Below, in pieces: positions 25,487-34,509 of a stretch of DNA of 52,475 bases. How positions within the stretch are numbered: the first letter of the stretch is position 1; every line of letters begins with the position of its first letter. Location of the stretch: NCBI GenBank assembly GCA_902565595.1, contig CACFFD010000007.1:1-52475 (forward strand), read 5' to 3'. Below the pieces are notes generated by a model. The model searched no databases and was not told where the DNA came from. It saw only the letters and a program-made list of their open reading frames with translations. A program made the position numbers and the translations under genes. Source of the DNA: Actinomycetota bacterium. GTDB taxonomy: Bacteria; Actinomycetota; Acidimicrobiia; Acidimicrobiales; UBA8592.

Positions 25487-26197
25487 ATGGAACAGCATAA
25501 AGTCTTCGTTGCTGTTGATATAGCCCTCTTTACTATTCGAGAAGGCACATTCCAGGTTCTTATGATTAAACGAGGGATTCCTCCTTTCTTGGATTTTTGG
25601 GCGCTTCCAGGTGGGCTTATTCGAATGGATATTGGCCCTCGTGGAGAGACACCGGAGGAAGCGGCACTGCGAGAGCTCAAGGAGGAGACAGGTTTAACAG
25701 CAGGTTTTGGTCATCTCGAGCAGTTGGGCACCTACGGAGACCCCCATCGTGACCCTAGGGAAGAACGGGCGATCTCTATCGCATACGTGGGGATTGGGCC
25801 AGAACTTTCTGACCCTTCAGGAGGAAGTGATGCATCTCTCGCCTCTTTTTTGCCTGTAGTCGAAGTGGAGGAAGAATCAATTGGGCAGCTAGCTTTTGAC
25901 CATTATCTGATTGTTAAAGATGCCATTGCTCGGGCTAGAGCAAAGCTGGAATATACAACGCTTGCGACAAAGTTCTGTTCACCGGCTTTCACCATTTCGG
26001 AGCTTCGTGCCGTATATGAAACAATTTGGGGCACGAGTTTGGACCCGGGTAATTTTCAGAAAAAGGTTTTAGCTGCAGACGGGTTTCTCGAAGATACCGG
26101 AGAGAAAGCAGAATCATCTGCTACTGGTGGCCGTCCAGCAAAACTTTACCGAGCCGGTGCTGCATCTTCGATTAGTCCACCGATACGCCGCAACTAA
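25487..26197 (+). CDS. NUDIX domain protein with C-terminal winged helix (NrtR-like)
   Basis: A 236-residue protein. The N-terminal NUDIX domain (about 1-135) has the box end ETPEEAALRELKEETGL, preceded by GGLIR and an insertion of about five residues relative to G-x5-E. The C-terminal 90 residues (KFCSPAFTISELRAVYETIWG...NFQKKVL) match the winged helix of NrtR-type ADP-ribose-sensing repressors. I chose the ATG at 25487, after AAGGGAG, over a GTG at 25433. Family members regulate NAD, sugar or pentose genes, but none of those is adjacent. It may also be a hydrolase, since the acidic NUDIX residues are intact. The downstream MFS gene is a possible target. Confidence 0.82.
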   Translation: MEQHKVFVAVDIALFTIREGTFQVLMIKRGIPPFLDFWALPGGLIRMDIGPRGETPEEAALRELKEETGLTAGFGHLEQLGTYGDPHRDPREERAISIAYVGIGPELSDPSGGSDASLASFLPVVEVEEESIGQLAFDHYLIVKDAIARARAKLEYTTLATKFCSPAFTISELRAVYETIWGTSLDPGNFQKKVLAADGFLEDTGEKAESSATGGRPAKLYRAGAASSISPPIRRN

Positions 26198-26260
26198 GGT
26201 ATTTCGAGATAATCCTGAAACATCAGTAGTGTTTTAGTCAAGAATGGGCACACTAGGTGA

Positions 26261-27421
26261 ATGCGTGTTCCTAGAAGTCTGTATTTTGCGATGTTTAGCT
26301 TTACCGCTTCTATCGGTGTCATATTTGGCCTTATCGCTTCTCTACAAGACGACTTGGGTTTCGCCAACAGTGCGTTGGGCTTGATTGCCGGAGCTTCTTT
26401 CTTCGCATCATTTCTCGGCCAGCTCTTTTTAGCTCCACTCGCTGATCGAGGAAGGACAAAGCCACTCCTGCTCTTTTCAATAATCCTTGCAGCTCTTGGT
26501 ACTCTTTGGTTCGCTCTGGCCTCATCGGTTTGGGAGTTAACGACGGCTCGGGCGTTAACAGGGCTGGGCTTCGGGGCTTTTGCGCCGGCAGCGCGAGCTA
26601 TTGTGTCGAACATCGACTCTTCTCGCGCTGGTGAGCGTTTGGGAAGGTTGGCGGCTATAGAAACTTCTGGCTTTGTGACAGGGCCCGTTATCGGCGCAGC
26701 ATTAAACGAGATTTGGGGTCTCGATGCACCCTTCATTTTCTTATCTGTTTTTCTCATCTGCATGTTGCCAGGACTGATAAAGATCAATATTTCTATCGAA
26801 AGAGAGATCCCTCAAGAATCTCGACGGTCTGCTGCAAAGTTGATAGTGAAGCGAAAGGAGGCGGCGGGAGCGATATTGCTTGGTGCCGCAATGTTTTTCC
26901 CGGCGGGCATGTATGAAGCTATTTGGGCACGATTTATGGAGGATTTAGGTGCTAGCACCCTTTTTGTGGGTATCAGCCTGACAATGTATGGAATTCCGTT
27001 TGCCTTCACGGCCAGTACAGCTGGTAAATTTATCGACCGTATAGGGCCTTGGCGGGCCGCTATTTTCGGAATCTCTGTCATTATCCCGATGACTTTTATT
27101 TACGGCTTTCTGACTTCACCTTGGCTGCTGATGGGACTGGCGATGGTTGAAGCGATAGGGCAGGGAGTCGGCGCTCCTGCATGTCAAGCAGCGATGGTTA
27201 AAGCAACTCGAGAGCATGAGCGTGCTACGGGGCAAGGCATGGTTGGAGCTGCTAGTACCTTAGGGGGTGGGATCGCAGCGCTTATTGCCGCCCCTCTCTA
27301 TGCGGGGCCAGGCCCTGAAGAAACGTTTATGATTGTTGCTTGTGTCGTTGCGGTACTAGGTGCCGCAGCGATCCTCCTAGGAAAAGATCAGGCCCCGATT
27401 GTAAAAGTTGCCCAGTCATGA
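26261..27421 (+). CDS. MFS transporter
   Basis: Major facilitator superfamily protein of 386 residues with 11-12 hydrophobic segments. The first runs YFAMFSFTASIGVIFGLI, and the loop 2-3 motif appears as PLADRGRTKPLL (the G-x3-D-R-x-G-R-R/K family motif A). The second half repeats the pattern at GKFIDRIGPWRAAIF. It looks like a drug or small-molecule exporter of the DHA1 type, in the cytoplasmic membrane. AGGTGA directly abuts the ATG, an unusually short spacing. Its stop overlaps the next gene by ATGA, so a small CxxC protein is made with it. Confidence 0.88.
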   Translation: MRVPRSLYFAMFSFTASIGVIFGLIASLQDDLGFANSALGLIAGASFFASFLGQLFLAPLADRGRTKPLLLFSIILAALGTLWFALASSVWELTTARALTGLGFGAFAPAARAIVSNIDSSRAGERLGRLAAIETSGFVTGPVIGAALNEIWGLDAPFIFLSVFLICMLPGLIKINISIEREIPQESRRSAAKLIVKRKEAAGAILLGAAMFFPAGMYEAIWARFMEDLGASTLFVGISLTMYGIPFAFTASTAGKFIDRIGPWRAAIFGISVIIPMTFIYGFLTSPWLLMGLAMVEAIGQGVGAPACQAAMVKATREHERATGQGMVGAASTLGGGIAALIAAPLYAGPGPEETFMIVACVVAVLGAAAILLGKDQAPIVKVAQS

Positions 27422-27777
27422 CTCGTATTGTCGGGGTATACAACGCAGATGGTTCCATGCTCGGCGAATTGAAATTCACAATGGGGAAAATAACTGGCAA
27501 GAGTGACTGTGGACTATGTGATTTAACGCACGGTTGGAATCCATTCGGAAAGCCATCATGGAGGAATGCTTGTTCCGCAAGCAGTGTTGAACTTGAACTC
27601 ATTCACCGTGACGAAATTACAAGCGGCCAGAATGAGGTTGCAGGTGATTTACCAGCCGTAATCATTCAACTCGGCGAGACATGGAGGAAACTTATGTCGG
27701 CGGAAGATATCTCTTCCTTCAAAGGCGATAGTTCTGGGTTTCTAGCTGAGATCAACCGCCTAGTTAGCGAGTTATAA
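27418..27777 (+). CDS. Small CxxC-x3-H protein coupled to the MFS gene
   Basis: A 119-residue cytosolic protein. The start at MTRIVGVYNADG is set by the ATGA overlap with the MFS stop; longer frames would run into the MFS gene. It opens with two beta-like stretches (IVGVYNADGSMLGELKF), then Cys31-x2-Cys34-x3-His38 (DCGLCDLTH) with another cysteine at about 52, a possible metal or thiol site. I have a memory of similar short uncharacterised bacterial proteins with this CxLCDxTH pattern, but no function. Coupling suggests that it assists or regulates the transporter. Confidence 0.75.
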   Translation: MTRIVGVYNADGSMLGELKFTMGKITGKSDCGLCDLTHGWNPFGKPSWRNACSASSVELELIHRDEITSGQNEVAGDLPAVIIQLGETWRKLMSAEDISSFKGDSSGFLAEINRLVSEL

Positions 27778-27864
27778 AGCTTCTCCCTACTTCCACTATG
27801 ACAAATCTTTAAATGGCGTTTCTGATGCTATTGGGCCACAATTGGTTGTGTAAAGGAGATTTGG

Positions 27865-29034
27865 GTGTTTATTGATTTCACTGATGAACAAAAGGCGCTC
27901 CGTGAGGAATTGCGCAAATATTATGCAAATCTCATCACCCCAGAGATCCACGAATTACAGAAACAAGAAGAGGGTACTGGGCCTGTCCGAAGGAAACTCG
28001 TAGAGCAGCTAGGGGAAGATGGCTGGATTGCTATGGGATGGCCTGAGGAGTACGGCGGGCAAGGGAAAAGCGCTATCGAACAATTCATTTTTTACGATGA
28101 GACAATGCGCGTCGGTTCACCAGCTCCGATGCTCACAATTAATACCGTTGGCCCTACGATTATGGAGTACGGAACCGACGAGCAAAAAGATTTCTTCCTC
28201 CCGCAGATTGCAGCAGGGAAATTACATTTCTGCATTGGCTACAGTGAGCCTGACGCTGGAACAGATCTAGCGTCCTTGACCACACGAGCAGTACGCGACG
28301 GTGATGAGTACATCATTAATGGGCAGAAAACTTGGACGAGTCTTGCTTTAGGCTGCGACTACATTTGGCTAGCAGCACGTACTGACCCTGATGTGCCCAA
28401 ACATAAGGGAATCTCATTGTTTGCTATTCCTATCGACACACCTGGCATTACGATCGAACCTCTATCTCTGCTTTCAACGCATAACATCAATCACACATTC
28501 TTTGACGATGTCCGTGTCCCAGCGTCAAGCATTATTGGTGAGGAGAATCAGGGCTGGCGTCTTATCACCAGCCAGCTAAACAGGGAGCGCGTCACACTAT
28601 GTTCCTCAGCGATGATTGAACGATGCATAGAAGAAGCACTCGATTGGGCTAAGAGCAATTATCGTCCAGATGGGACGAAGGTGATTGATATTCCCTGGGT
28701 TCGTCGAAACCTTGCCAAAGTAACCGCCGAACTTGAGTTCCTGCGATTATTGAACTGGAAAGTTGCATGGAGCGTCGCCACAAAGCATCTCGATGTTGCT
28801 GACTCCTCCTCAGTGAAAGTTTACGGGACCGAGTTTTACACTCGGGCGTTTCGGGAGTTGATGCAAATCTACAACGAAGTGGCCTATCTTGTCTCCGAAA
28901 ATCCTGAAGAGGACGGCCGACTAGAGTCTCTCTACCGGTCGCTGGTGATCCTCACGTTCGGGGGCGGAACAAATGAGATGCAAAGAGATTTAATAACGAT
29001 GTTTGGCATGGGCTTTCCCCGTGCAGATCGGTAA
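27865..29034 (+). CDS. Acyl-CoA dehydrogenase, larger subunit of a probable heteromeric pair
   Basis: FAD-dependent acyl-CoA dehydrogenase of 389 residues (FadE type). It introduces a trans-2 double bond in an acyl-CoA. Visible are the mid-domain FAD/substrate motif CIGYSEPDAGTDLASL, INGQKTWTSLA, and the C-terminal GGGTNEMQRDLI. At the position of the MCAD catalytic Glu (YEGT) there is Gly (FGGGT), so the base must come from another helix, as in other FadE subgroups, or from the partner. GTG start with AAAGGAG 6 bases upstream. The second ACAD starts 9 bp later. In actinobacteria such pairs (ChsE4-ChsE5 type) form alpha2beta2 enzymes for steroid side chains or similar bulky acyl-CoAs. Confidence 0.92.
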   Translation: MFIDFTDEQKALREELRKYYANLITPEIHELQKQEEGTGPVRRKLVEQLGEDGWIAMGWPEEYGGQGKSAIEQFIFYDETMRVGSPAPMLTINTVGPTIMEYGTDEQKDFFLPQIAAGKLHFCIGYSEPDAGTDLASLTTRAVRDGDEYIINGQKTWTSLALGCDYIWLAARTDPDVPKHKGISLFAIPIDTPGITIEPLSLLSTHNINHTFFDDVRVPASSIIGEENQGWRLITSQLNRERVTLCSSAMIERCIEEALDWAKSNYRPDGTKVIDIPWVRRNLAKVTAELEFLRLLNWKVAWSVATKHLDVADSSSVKVYGTEFYTRAFRELMQIYNEVAYLVSENPEEDGRLESLYRSLVILTFGGGTNEMQRDLITMFGMGFPRADR

Positions 29035-29043
29035 GGCGGGCGT

Positions 29044-30105
29044 ATGGATTTTGATTTTTCAGAAGAACAGCAAGCTATCAGCGATCTCACTCGCCAGATC
29101 TTTGAAGATAAAGTAACCCATGAACGTCTTCGGGACATGGAGCAGAACAACCTATCGTTTGATAGCCCACTATGGGAAACGTTGGCCGAATCCGGAATTG
29201 TTGGAGCGGGAATTTCAGAGAATTTCGGTGGCGCAGGATTAAGCTTCTTAAGCATCACCGCTGCCCTTGAGTTAATTGGTGAATTCGCGGCACCTGTCCC
29301 TCTCCTTGAAACTATTGTGATGGGAGCTTTACCTATCCAAAAATTTGGAACAGATACTCAGCGGAGTGAGTTGCTTCCACGCGTATCATCTGGGGAGCTT
29401 GTACTAACAGCAGGACTTGTTTCAGGTGATTCGGTGACCGTTGACGAAGGGAAATTATCCGGCCGGATTGATTTCGTCCCGTATGGGTTAGAAGCGGAAA
29501 TTATCCTGATACCTACAGAGGGCGGGATGTACCTTGTAAACACTTCTTCAGCTGGTGTTGAACGTACTCTTCGGGAAACAACAACGGGACAGTCGCAAGC
29601 AATAATCACCCTTGATCAGGCTGTAGGTGACCGTTTAGGTTCAGCTTCGACAACCGAGATACTCACTTGGACTCGGCTACGTGTTGACTCGGGAATCTGT
29701 TCGATACTTTCAGGCGCTTGCAAAGCTTCGTTGGACCTAGCAGCTGAATACACAAAAATTCGCCACCAGTTCGATAGGCCCATTGCTACTTTTCAGGCCG
29801 TCAGCCAAAGAGCTGGAGATGCTTATATCGATACAGAAGCCGTTCGTCTGACATCGAGACAAGCTGCTTGGCGGATCGATGCTGGAGAGCCAGCCGAAGA
29901 GAAAGTCGCGATCGCTCGGTGGTGGGCCGCTGAAGCAGGATTTCGTGTTGTGCACGCATCAACCCATCTTCATGGCGGGGTCGGAGTTGACAGAGATTAT
30001 CCACTACACCGATTCTTTCTGATGGCTCGGCAATTAGAACTTACGCTGGGAAACAGCGAAGAACAGCTCTTTATTTTAGGGGAACTGATAGTTGAAAAGC
30101 AGTGA
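29044..30105 (+). CDS. Acyl-CoA dehydrogenase, smaller subunit of a probable heteromeric pair
   Basis: A 353-residue acyl-CoA dehydrogenase homolog 9 bp after the larger subunit. It shows the usual N-terminal helical domain (DFSEEQQAISDLTRQIF), a reduced middle beta domain, and the C-terminal helices with HLHGGVGVDRDYPLHRFF and GNSEEQLFILG. The shortened middle domain lacks the strong FAD-loop motif seen in the partner, a mark of the beta chain in heteromeric ACADs. It probably forms alpha2beta2 with the upstream product. The coding region ends 1 bp before the convergent protease gene stop. Confidence 0.9.
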   Translation: MDFDFSEEQQAISDLTRQIFEDKVTHERLRDMEQNNLSFDSPLWETLAESGIVGAGISENFGGAGLSFLSITAALELIGEFAAPVPLLETIVMGALPIQKFGTDTQRSELLPRVSSGELVLTAGLVSGDSVTVDEGKLSGRIDFVPYGLEAEIILIPTEGGMYLVNTSSAGVERTLRETTTGQSQAIITLDQAVGDRLGSASTTEILTWTRLRVDSGICSILSGACKASLDLAAEYTKIRHQFDRPIATFQAVSQRAGDAYIDTEAVRLTSRQAAWRIDAGEPAEEKVAIARWWAAEAGFRVVHASTHLHGGVGVDRDYPLHRFFLMARQLELTLGNSEEQLFILGELIVEKQ

Positions 30106-30106
30106 A

Positions 30107-31150
30107 CTAACGCAAACTCCACGGGTTAGTATTGCAATTCAACAAGCGACTACATAACTCTTCAATCCTGACAGTGGTGGAGATATTCTGCGATTCACTC
30201 CACACAGCGGTATTAACACCGATTACATTTCCATTAGAATTTAAGAGCGGACCTCCTGAGTTTCCTGGATTAATAGCTGCGTCGGTAATAATTGCGTCAA
30301 CATAACCTGCCCAAGGTAAAAAATCCTCTGTCAGGGTAGAGACTGTTCCAAGAGTCACAGAACGCAGAAGACCTTCGGGATTGCCGATTGCCATAACCCA
30401 GTGTCCAGTCTCAACATCACTCGATGGACTAAAAGGGTTCAATGAAAGAACGCTGCGGATAACAGCTAAATCTTTAGTTGAATCAAAAGCAATAACGGTC
30501 CCAGCATATACATCCCCTTTCTGCACTGCCTCCTCGATTGAATCTCCCACCAATAGACCAATGTCATCATTAGTCGGTAAATCACAGCCCTCTATCACAT
30601 GATGATTAGTTATGAAAAGTACTTCATTACTAACTTGAAGAGGCCACCCGGTTCCATACCCGATCTCTCCATTTGGCAATTCGCATGCAACCAGCACGAC
30701 GGATTCTTTAGAAGAGTCAATGAATTCCCCAAGGTTTAACGGAGGGGCATACAAATCCAAAGCGCCACTGCTTGACGATTCAGGTTTTGGTATAAATTGC
30801 TCAGATTCCGATTGTGGGGAGTTCTCCTGTTGAGTTTGCAAAGTTTGAACCCCGTTATCACCCTCAGCAGTCTTCGAATCATTCGAATCTCCCTTAGTTA
30901 AAGTGATGATCAGCACAAGAGAGAACGCAACCGCCATGACTGTTGCTGTTAGGATTTTCCCTGACTTTCCAAAAACTAGCTTTGGGACAACTGACCCTGA
31001 TCGACCTGGTCGACCTTGGGATTTGGATGAAGGTGGCCCAACTGGTGGGGAGGGCGGACCTGTTGGGGTCTGGAGTTTCTCCTCTTTACCGCTACTAGAT
31101 GGGGGTAATGACTGTCGGCGGAGGGGGCTGGGTTTATCTTCCCTTACCAT
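30107..31150 (-). CDS. Membrane-anchored trypsin-like serine protease (no PDZ domain)
   Basis: A 347-residue protease of the S1C/HtrA-like group. Residues 1-60 are a Pro/Ser/Lys-rich, probably cytoplasmic tail; one TM helix is at about 66-86, then an acidic/Gln-rich linker and the protease domain from about 138. The triad is complete: His184 (TNHHVIEG), Asp227 (STKDLAVI), Ser298 (NPGNSGGPL). The usual C-terminal PDZ domain is absent, as the chain ends about 50 residues after the serine. It is the last gene of the five-gene tubulin cassette, 2 bp after the 6-TM gene. It could cleave the VWA surface protein or another envelope target. Confidence 0.9.
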   Translation of the reverse strand: MVREDKPSPLRRQSLPPSSSGKEEKLQTPTGPPSPPVGPPSSKSQGRPGRSGSVVPKLVFGKSGKILTATVMAVAFSLVLIITLTKGDSNDSKTAEGDNGVQTLQTQQENSPQSESEQFIPKPESSSSGALDLYAPPLNLGEFIDSSKESVVLVACELPNGEIGYGTGWPLQVSNEVLFITNHHVIEGCDLPTNDDIGLLVGDSIEEAVQKGDVYAGTVIAFDSTKDLAVIRSVLSLNPFSPSSDVETGHWVMAIGNPEGLLRSVTLGTVSTLTEDFLPWAGYVDAIITDAAINPGNSGGPLLNSNGNVIGVNTAVWSESQNISTTVRIEELCSRLLNCNTNPWSLR

Positions 31151-31152
31151 AG

Positions 31153-34100
31153 TTACCCTATACCGGGCTTACCTTCGTTAGAGTCTGCATTCCAGCCATT
31201 TCCTTTCGGAGTGTTAGGTGAAGGTTGCTGTCTATCGACTGGGACTGCACCTGCTTTTTGGCCATCTAAGTCGCTTAACTTTATGACGTCAGAAATATCT
31301 ACGCGAATCACTTGGCTAAAAATAGATTCTTCGGTAGTAGATGTTGTTGCTATAGCAATATTCCGCCACGTCTCTTCTTGCTCAATTGACGCTTGGATCA
31401 TATCGCTCGGCCACCAGATATTGGAAGTCATATTCCGAGACTTTCCTTGAAAGTTTGCCGCTACTTCTGATCCAAAAATCGCTGGAGCCCATCTCTGCCC
31501 ATCTGATGGGATTAAATCTCCAAATAACTTTCCTAAGCTTCCTCCTGATGAACTTCCATCAGCTTCGTATGAGTTAGGATGCTCTAAATATGTTTCCAAA
31601 AGTGCTTCTGTTAGTTTCTCTGTGACTGCGAGGCGAAGATCATCGTCAAAAGTTCCTTCGTATACCTCGTAGCAGAACGGCCAACGGCGTCCGTTAGCTT
31701 CACCACCTAGAGCTTCGCTGAGGTTAACAGGATATGGGCAAACCTCTGGGAGAACAGTTGATGCTTGTACCTGATCGCCTGCAAATCCAGTTTCCTTCCT
31801 TAAAAACGCACTCGACATTTTATAGTACTGATTTGTTAGCCAGCCTGGCTCACTAATCTTGTCGGTTGCAGTTTCTCGAAAGATTTCAACCCCAGACGCC
31901 GTAGGGCGAAGAGAAATTGTGCGAAGTTTCTGAGTAGCTGGAATAGGCCGAGGATTAGAAGTGAGAGACCGATCTAAGGACGAAGATTTACCATGAGGGT
32001 AATGGACTAGCCTCGCCAAAACTAAGGCAGTTCCCAACCACTGGACCCGATAATTATCGCATAACCGGCGTTCTTTAGAGTGAACCTTAGCTTCCTGAAC
32101 CAACCAAATGAACCTCTTCCGCCAATCATCGAAGATATTTTCTTCTCTTTGCCGAGCGACAGAAAGAATAATACCGCTAGTCATAAAAAGAACAGCTAAC
32201 AAAGGTAGGGAAACCCATAGCCATGTTCTATTCTCGTCAAAATAATCTCCTTCGAGATCATCTTTAAGGTCTGTCCATCGGTCATGAGGGGTATCTTCGA
32301 TTCCAAAAGCTTCAAGACGCTCTGGTTTGGTGTTATTACCAAAAAGACGGCTACGTCCAGACTCGTCAATATGCTTATCCTTCTTCAAAAAATCGAAGGC
32401 AATTTTTTCATTCTCCGAGAGTGATAGCGGATCCTCACCATCATCATCAGTAGCAAGTCCATTCTGGTCTTTGATTAACTGACCGAGATCATCTATTTGG
32501 TCCTGCTCAAGTTCTTCGAAAGTAACATTGCTGATTGATCTCGCACTTGGTTCATATGATTTGGTGTTTAATGTAAAAACACTCGCTACAAGAACATAGA
32601 TTGGCAGCATGACGATGCATGCCTTTGATGCTAAACGGTGCCACTTGTCGTCTTCCTCTTCTTCGGTATGTATCACCCATATTCTTAAAACTGCGCTAAC
32701 AATGACAGCAGTTACAACGATCGGCATTACCACTTGTGAAAGAGATTGACTTAATTCAGTTGCAAACACGCTTCCTAGAATCACTAGCGCACAAATGAGG
32801 AGAGTCGAAAAAAGAACATAGTTCTGTCGCTGTTTCGAATCGATAGGAGAGAACAATAGTGCGATAGGGAACAATAAAAGTCCGGTAGGTATGAGAAGCG
32901 CAATCACTTTCTCTGTCATCCCCCAGTTCGTCTCGAAGATATTTTGGAGAGGCGAAAAAGCCGCTATCACAAAAAGAAATAGGAAAAAAGTAGAAATGAA
33001 CAGCAGTCGAACTGTTTTTGAAGCTATTTCATTGTCTTCCGACTCAGGTCTAGACAAGGCTCGAAGACTTTCCATAGTGGTTTGCAACCTTCGATTTGCT
33101 TCCTCTGCTTGATCCTGGAATTTCTTAGAGACAAGCGAAAGAAGATTTTCACTCTCCTTAGAAGCTGGCTTGATCCCCTGCGTCGAACTTCCTACATGGA
33201 TTCCCAGATTCTCCGCCATCACTGAAAGATCGTCAGAGAAATCAGGGGCGAGAGCCTCTACTTCCACTGTTACCCAACGGTCGTTCCCAGCTGACTGCCG
33301 TAGTTCAGCAACTTGCTCAGCGCCATCGACAATACCTAGCGAGTATTCAAGTGCCTGTTTCCATTCTGAACCATACATAGAGACATTGGTAAGTTTCTCA
33401 GATTGGCTTTCTAAAAGATCTATAGCTTCTTGGATCTTTTCATTTGATAAGTCTTCATTTGTTGCTTTACCATCCTCTAGCGCTACTTGGACCCAAGAGT
33501 CTTCACCGATAATTTGTTGCGCAGTTTCCGCTGTTGCTGAATCTAGTTGCGATTGAATGCCGTAGCGGATCGTGGAAGGCAGTGAAAGAAAATCTTTCCA
33601 GATTCGCTTTATGACTTGTTTTATAAGGTCAATTCCACCCACCGGTTTCCCAGTTTCCATTGATTCGGGGGGTTGGAGTCGAAAATTTTTGTGGTGGATA
33701 ATTTCAGCAGCATGCCGAGCAACATAAAAGGGATTAGGAGCTGGAATTTTTGAGGGCGGAACAGTTAAATTCTCACTGAAGAAAGAATCTTTATCTGACC
33801 CGATTTCTTCGAGCGACGTCTGCGCAGTGCGAGCGAATGATCTAACCAGTTGAAACGGTTGAGAGGAGGCACCTGTTGGAGGTTGTTGAATTTCTTCAAG
33901 GGCTGAACCAACTTGAGATTTCCATAGGCCACAGATCGAAAGGGTTTCAGTTGCTACATGCCAATGGTACTTTGTTTCATCGTTTGTCTTTGGGTCCTGA
34001 AAGTAAAGAGGCGCAGCAATTGCTAGGTCACTAGCTTTATCAGTAGGTAAAACTACCAATCTGGCACTTGCGTTTTCTGTAAGAAACTTTTCCGGGGTTC

Positions 34101-34509
34101 CAAGCTCTTGATATTGCGGGAAATAGATTCTAGTGTCCTTAATTTCTGCTTTGGTCCCAGCAGCAAGAACATCAAGTTCTAATTTGCTATCAGATACGGA
34201 ATTGATTACTTGAACTTGACTTTCATCAGAGAGACGTGATGAGCAAATTGCAACAAGGTCAAATCTAGAAAAATTCTCATAACGAGCTAGTTCATCGAAT
34301 AGTTGAACATTCCTTCTTTTGCCACTCTCGAGCATAGAAGTACTTGTGGTAGACGACCCAACGGTTTGAACTATAAAGTTTGCTACCTCACCGTGCTCCG
34401 AGAGTTCCTGAATAACTCCTAAGCCGTTTTCGATAACGGGATCATCTTCAGAAAAAAAGACGATCGTTATTCTAGGCAAACCTTCTTTTGTTACTTGATT
34501 ATTTTTCAT
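31153..34509 (-). CDS. Large six-TM protein of the tubulin-like cassette
   Basis: An 1118-residue protein that I cannot assign to a named family. The first about 490 residues are soluble and open with a Rossmann-like strand pattern (ITIVFFSEDDP...FDLVAICSSRL), followed by helical, coiled-coil-like sequence. Five TM helices cluster at about 500-520, 535-554, 565-583, 593-613 and 628-646. An outside acidic region of about 110 residues precedes a sixth helix at 762-785. The C-terminal about 330 residues are again cytosolic. The start overlaps the tubulin-like stop by ATGA. It is the likely membrane dock for the tubulin-like GTPase, an inference from coupling and topology. Confidence 0.85.
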   Translation of the reverse strand: MKNNQVTKEGLPRITIVFFSEDDPVIENGLGVIQELSEHGEVANFIVQTVGSSTTSTSMLESGKRRNVQLFDELARYENFSRFDLVAICSSRLSDESQVQVINSVSDSKLELDVLAAGTKAEIKDTRIYFPQYQELGTPEKFLTENASARLVVLPTDKASDLAIAAPLYFQDPKTNDETKYHWHVATETLSICGLWKSQVGSALEEIQQPPTGASSQPFQLVRSFARTAQTSLEEIGSDKDSFFSENLTVPPSKIPAPNPFYVARHAAEIIHHKNFRLQPPESMETGKPVGGIDLIKQVIKRIWKDFLSLPSTIRYGIQSQLDSATAETAQQIIGEDSWVQVALEDGKATNEDLSNEKIQEAIDLLESQSEKLTNVSMYGSEWKQALEYSLGIVDGAEQVAELRQSAGNDRWVTVEVEALAPDFSDDLSVMAENLGIHVGSSTQGIKPASKESENLLSLVSKKFQDQAEEANRRLQTTMESLRALSRPESEDNEIASKTVRLLFISTFFLFLFVIAAFSPLQNIFETNWGMTEKVIALLIPTGLLLFPIALLFSPIDSKQRQNYVLFSTLLICALVILGSVFATELSQSLSQVVMPIVVTAVIVSAVLRIWVIHTEEEEDDKWHRLASKACIVMLPIYVLVASVFTLNTKSYEPSARSISNVTFEELEQDQIDDLGQLIKDQNGLATDDDGEDPLSLSENEKIAFDFLKKDKHIDESGRSRLFGNNTKPERLEAFGIEDTPHDRWTDLKDDLEGDYFDENRTWLWVSLPLLAVLFMTSGIILSVARQREENIFDDWRKRFIWLVQEAKVHSKERRLCDNYRVQWLGTALVLARLVHYPHGKSSSLDRSLTSNPRPIPATQKLRTISLRPTASGVEIFRETATDKISEPGWLTNQYYKMSSAFLRKETGFAGDQVQASTVLPEVCPYPVNLSEALGGEANGRRWPFCYEVYEGTFDDDLRLAVTEKLTEALLETYLEHPNSYEADGSSSGGSLGKLFGDLIPSDGQRWAPAIFGSEVAANFQGKSRNMTSNIWWPSDMIQASIEQEETWRNIAIATTSTTEESIFSQVIRVDISDVIKLSDLDGQKAGAVPVDRQQPSPNTPKGNGWNADSNEGKPGIG

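Noticed and set aside
26194-26787. 197-residue minus-strand frame
   Set aside because: It lies antisense to the MFS gene and has a low-complexity basic composition; the plus-strand product is clearly a transporter.
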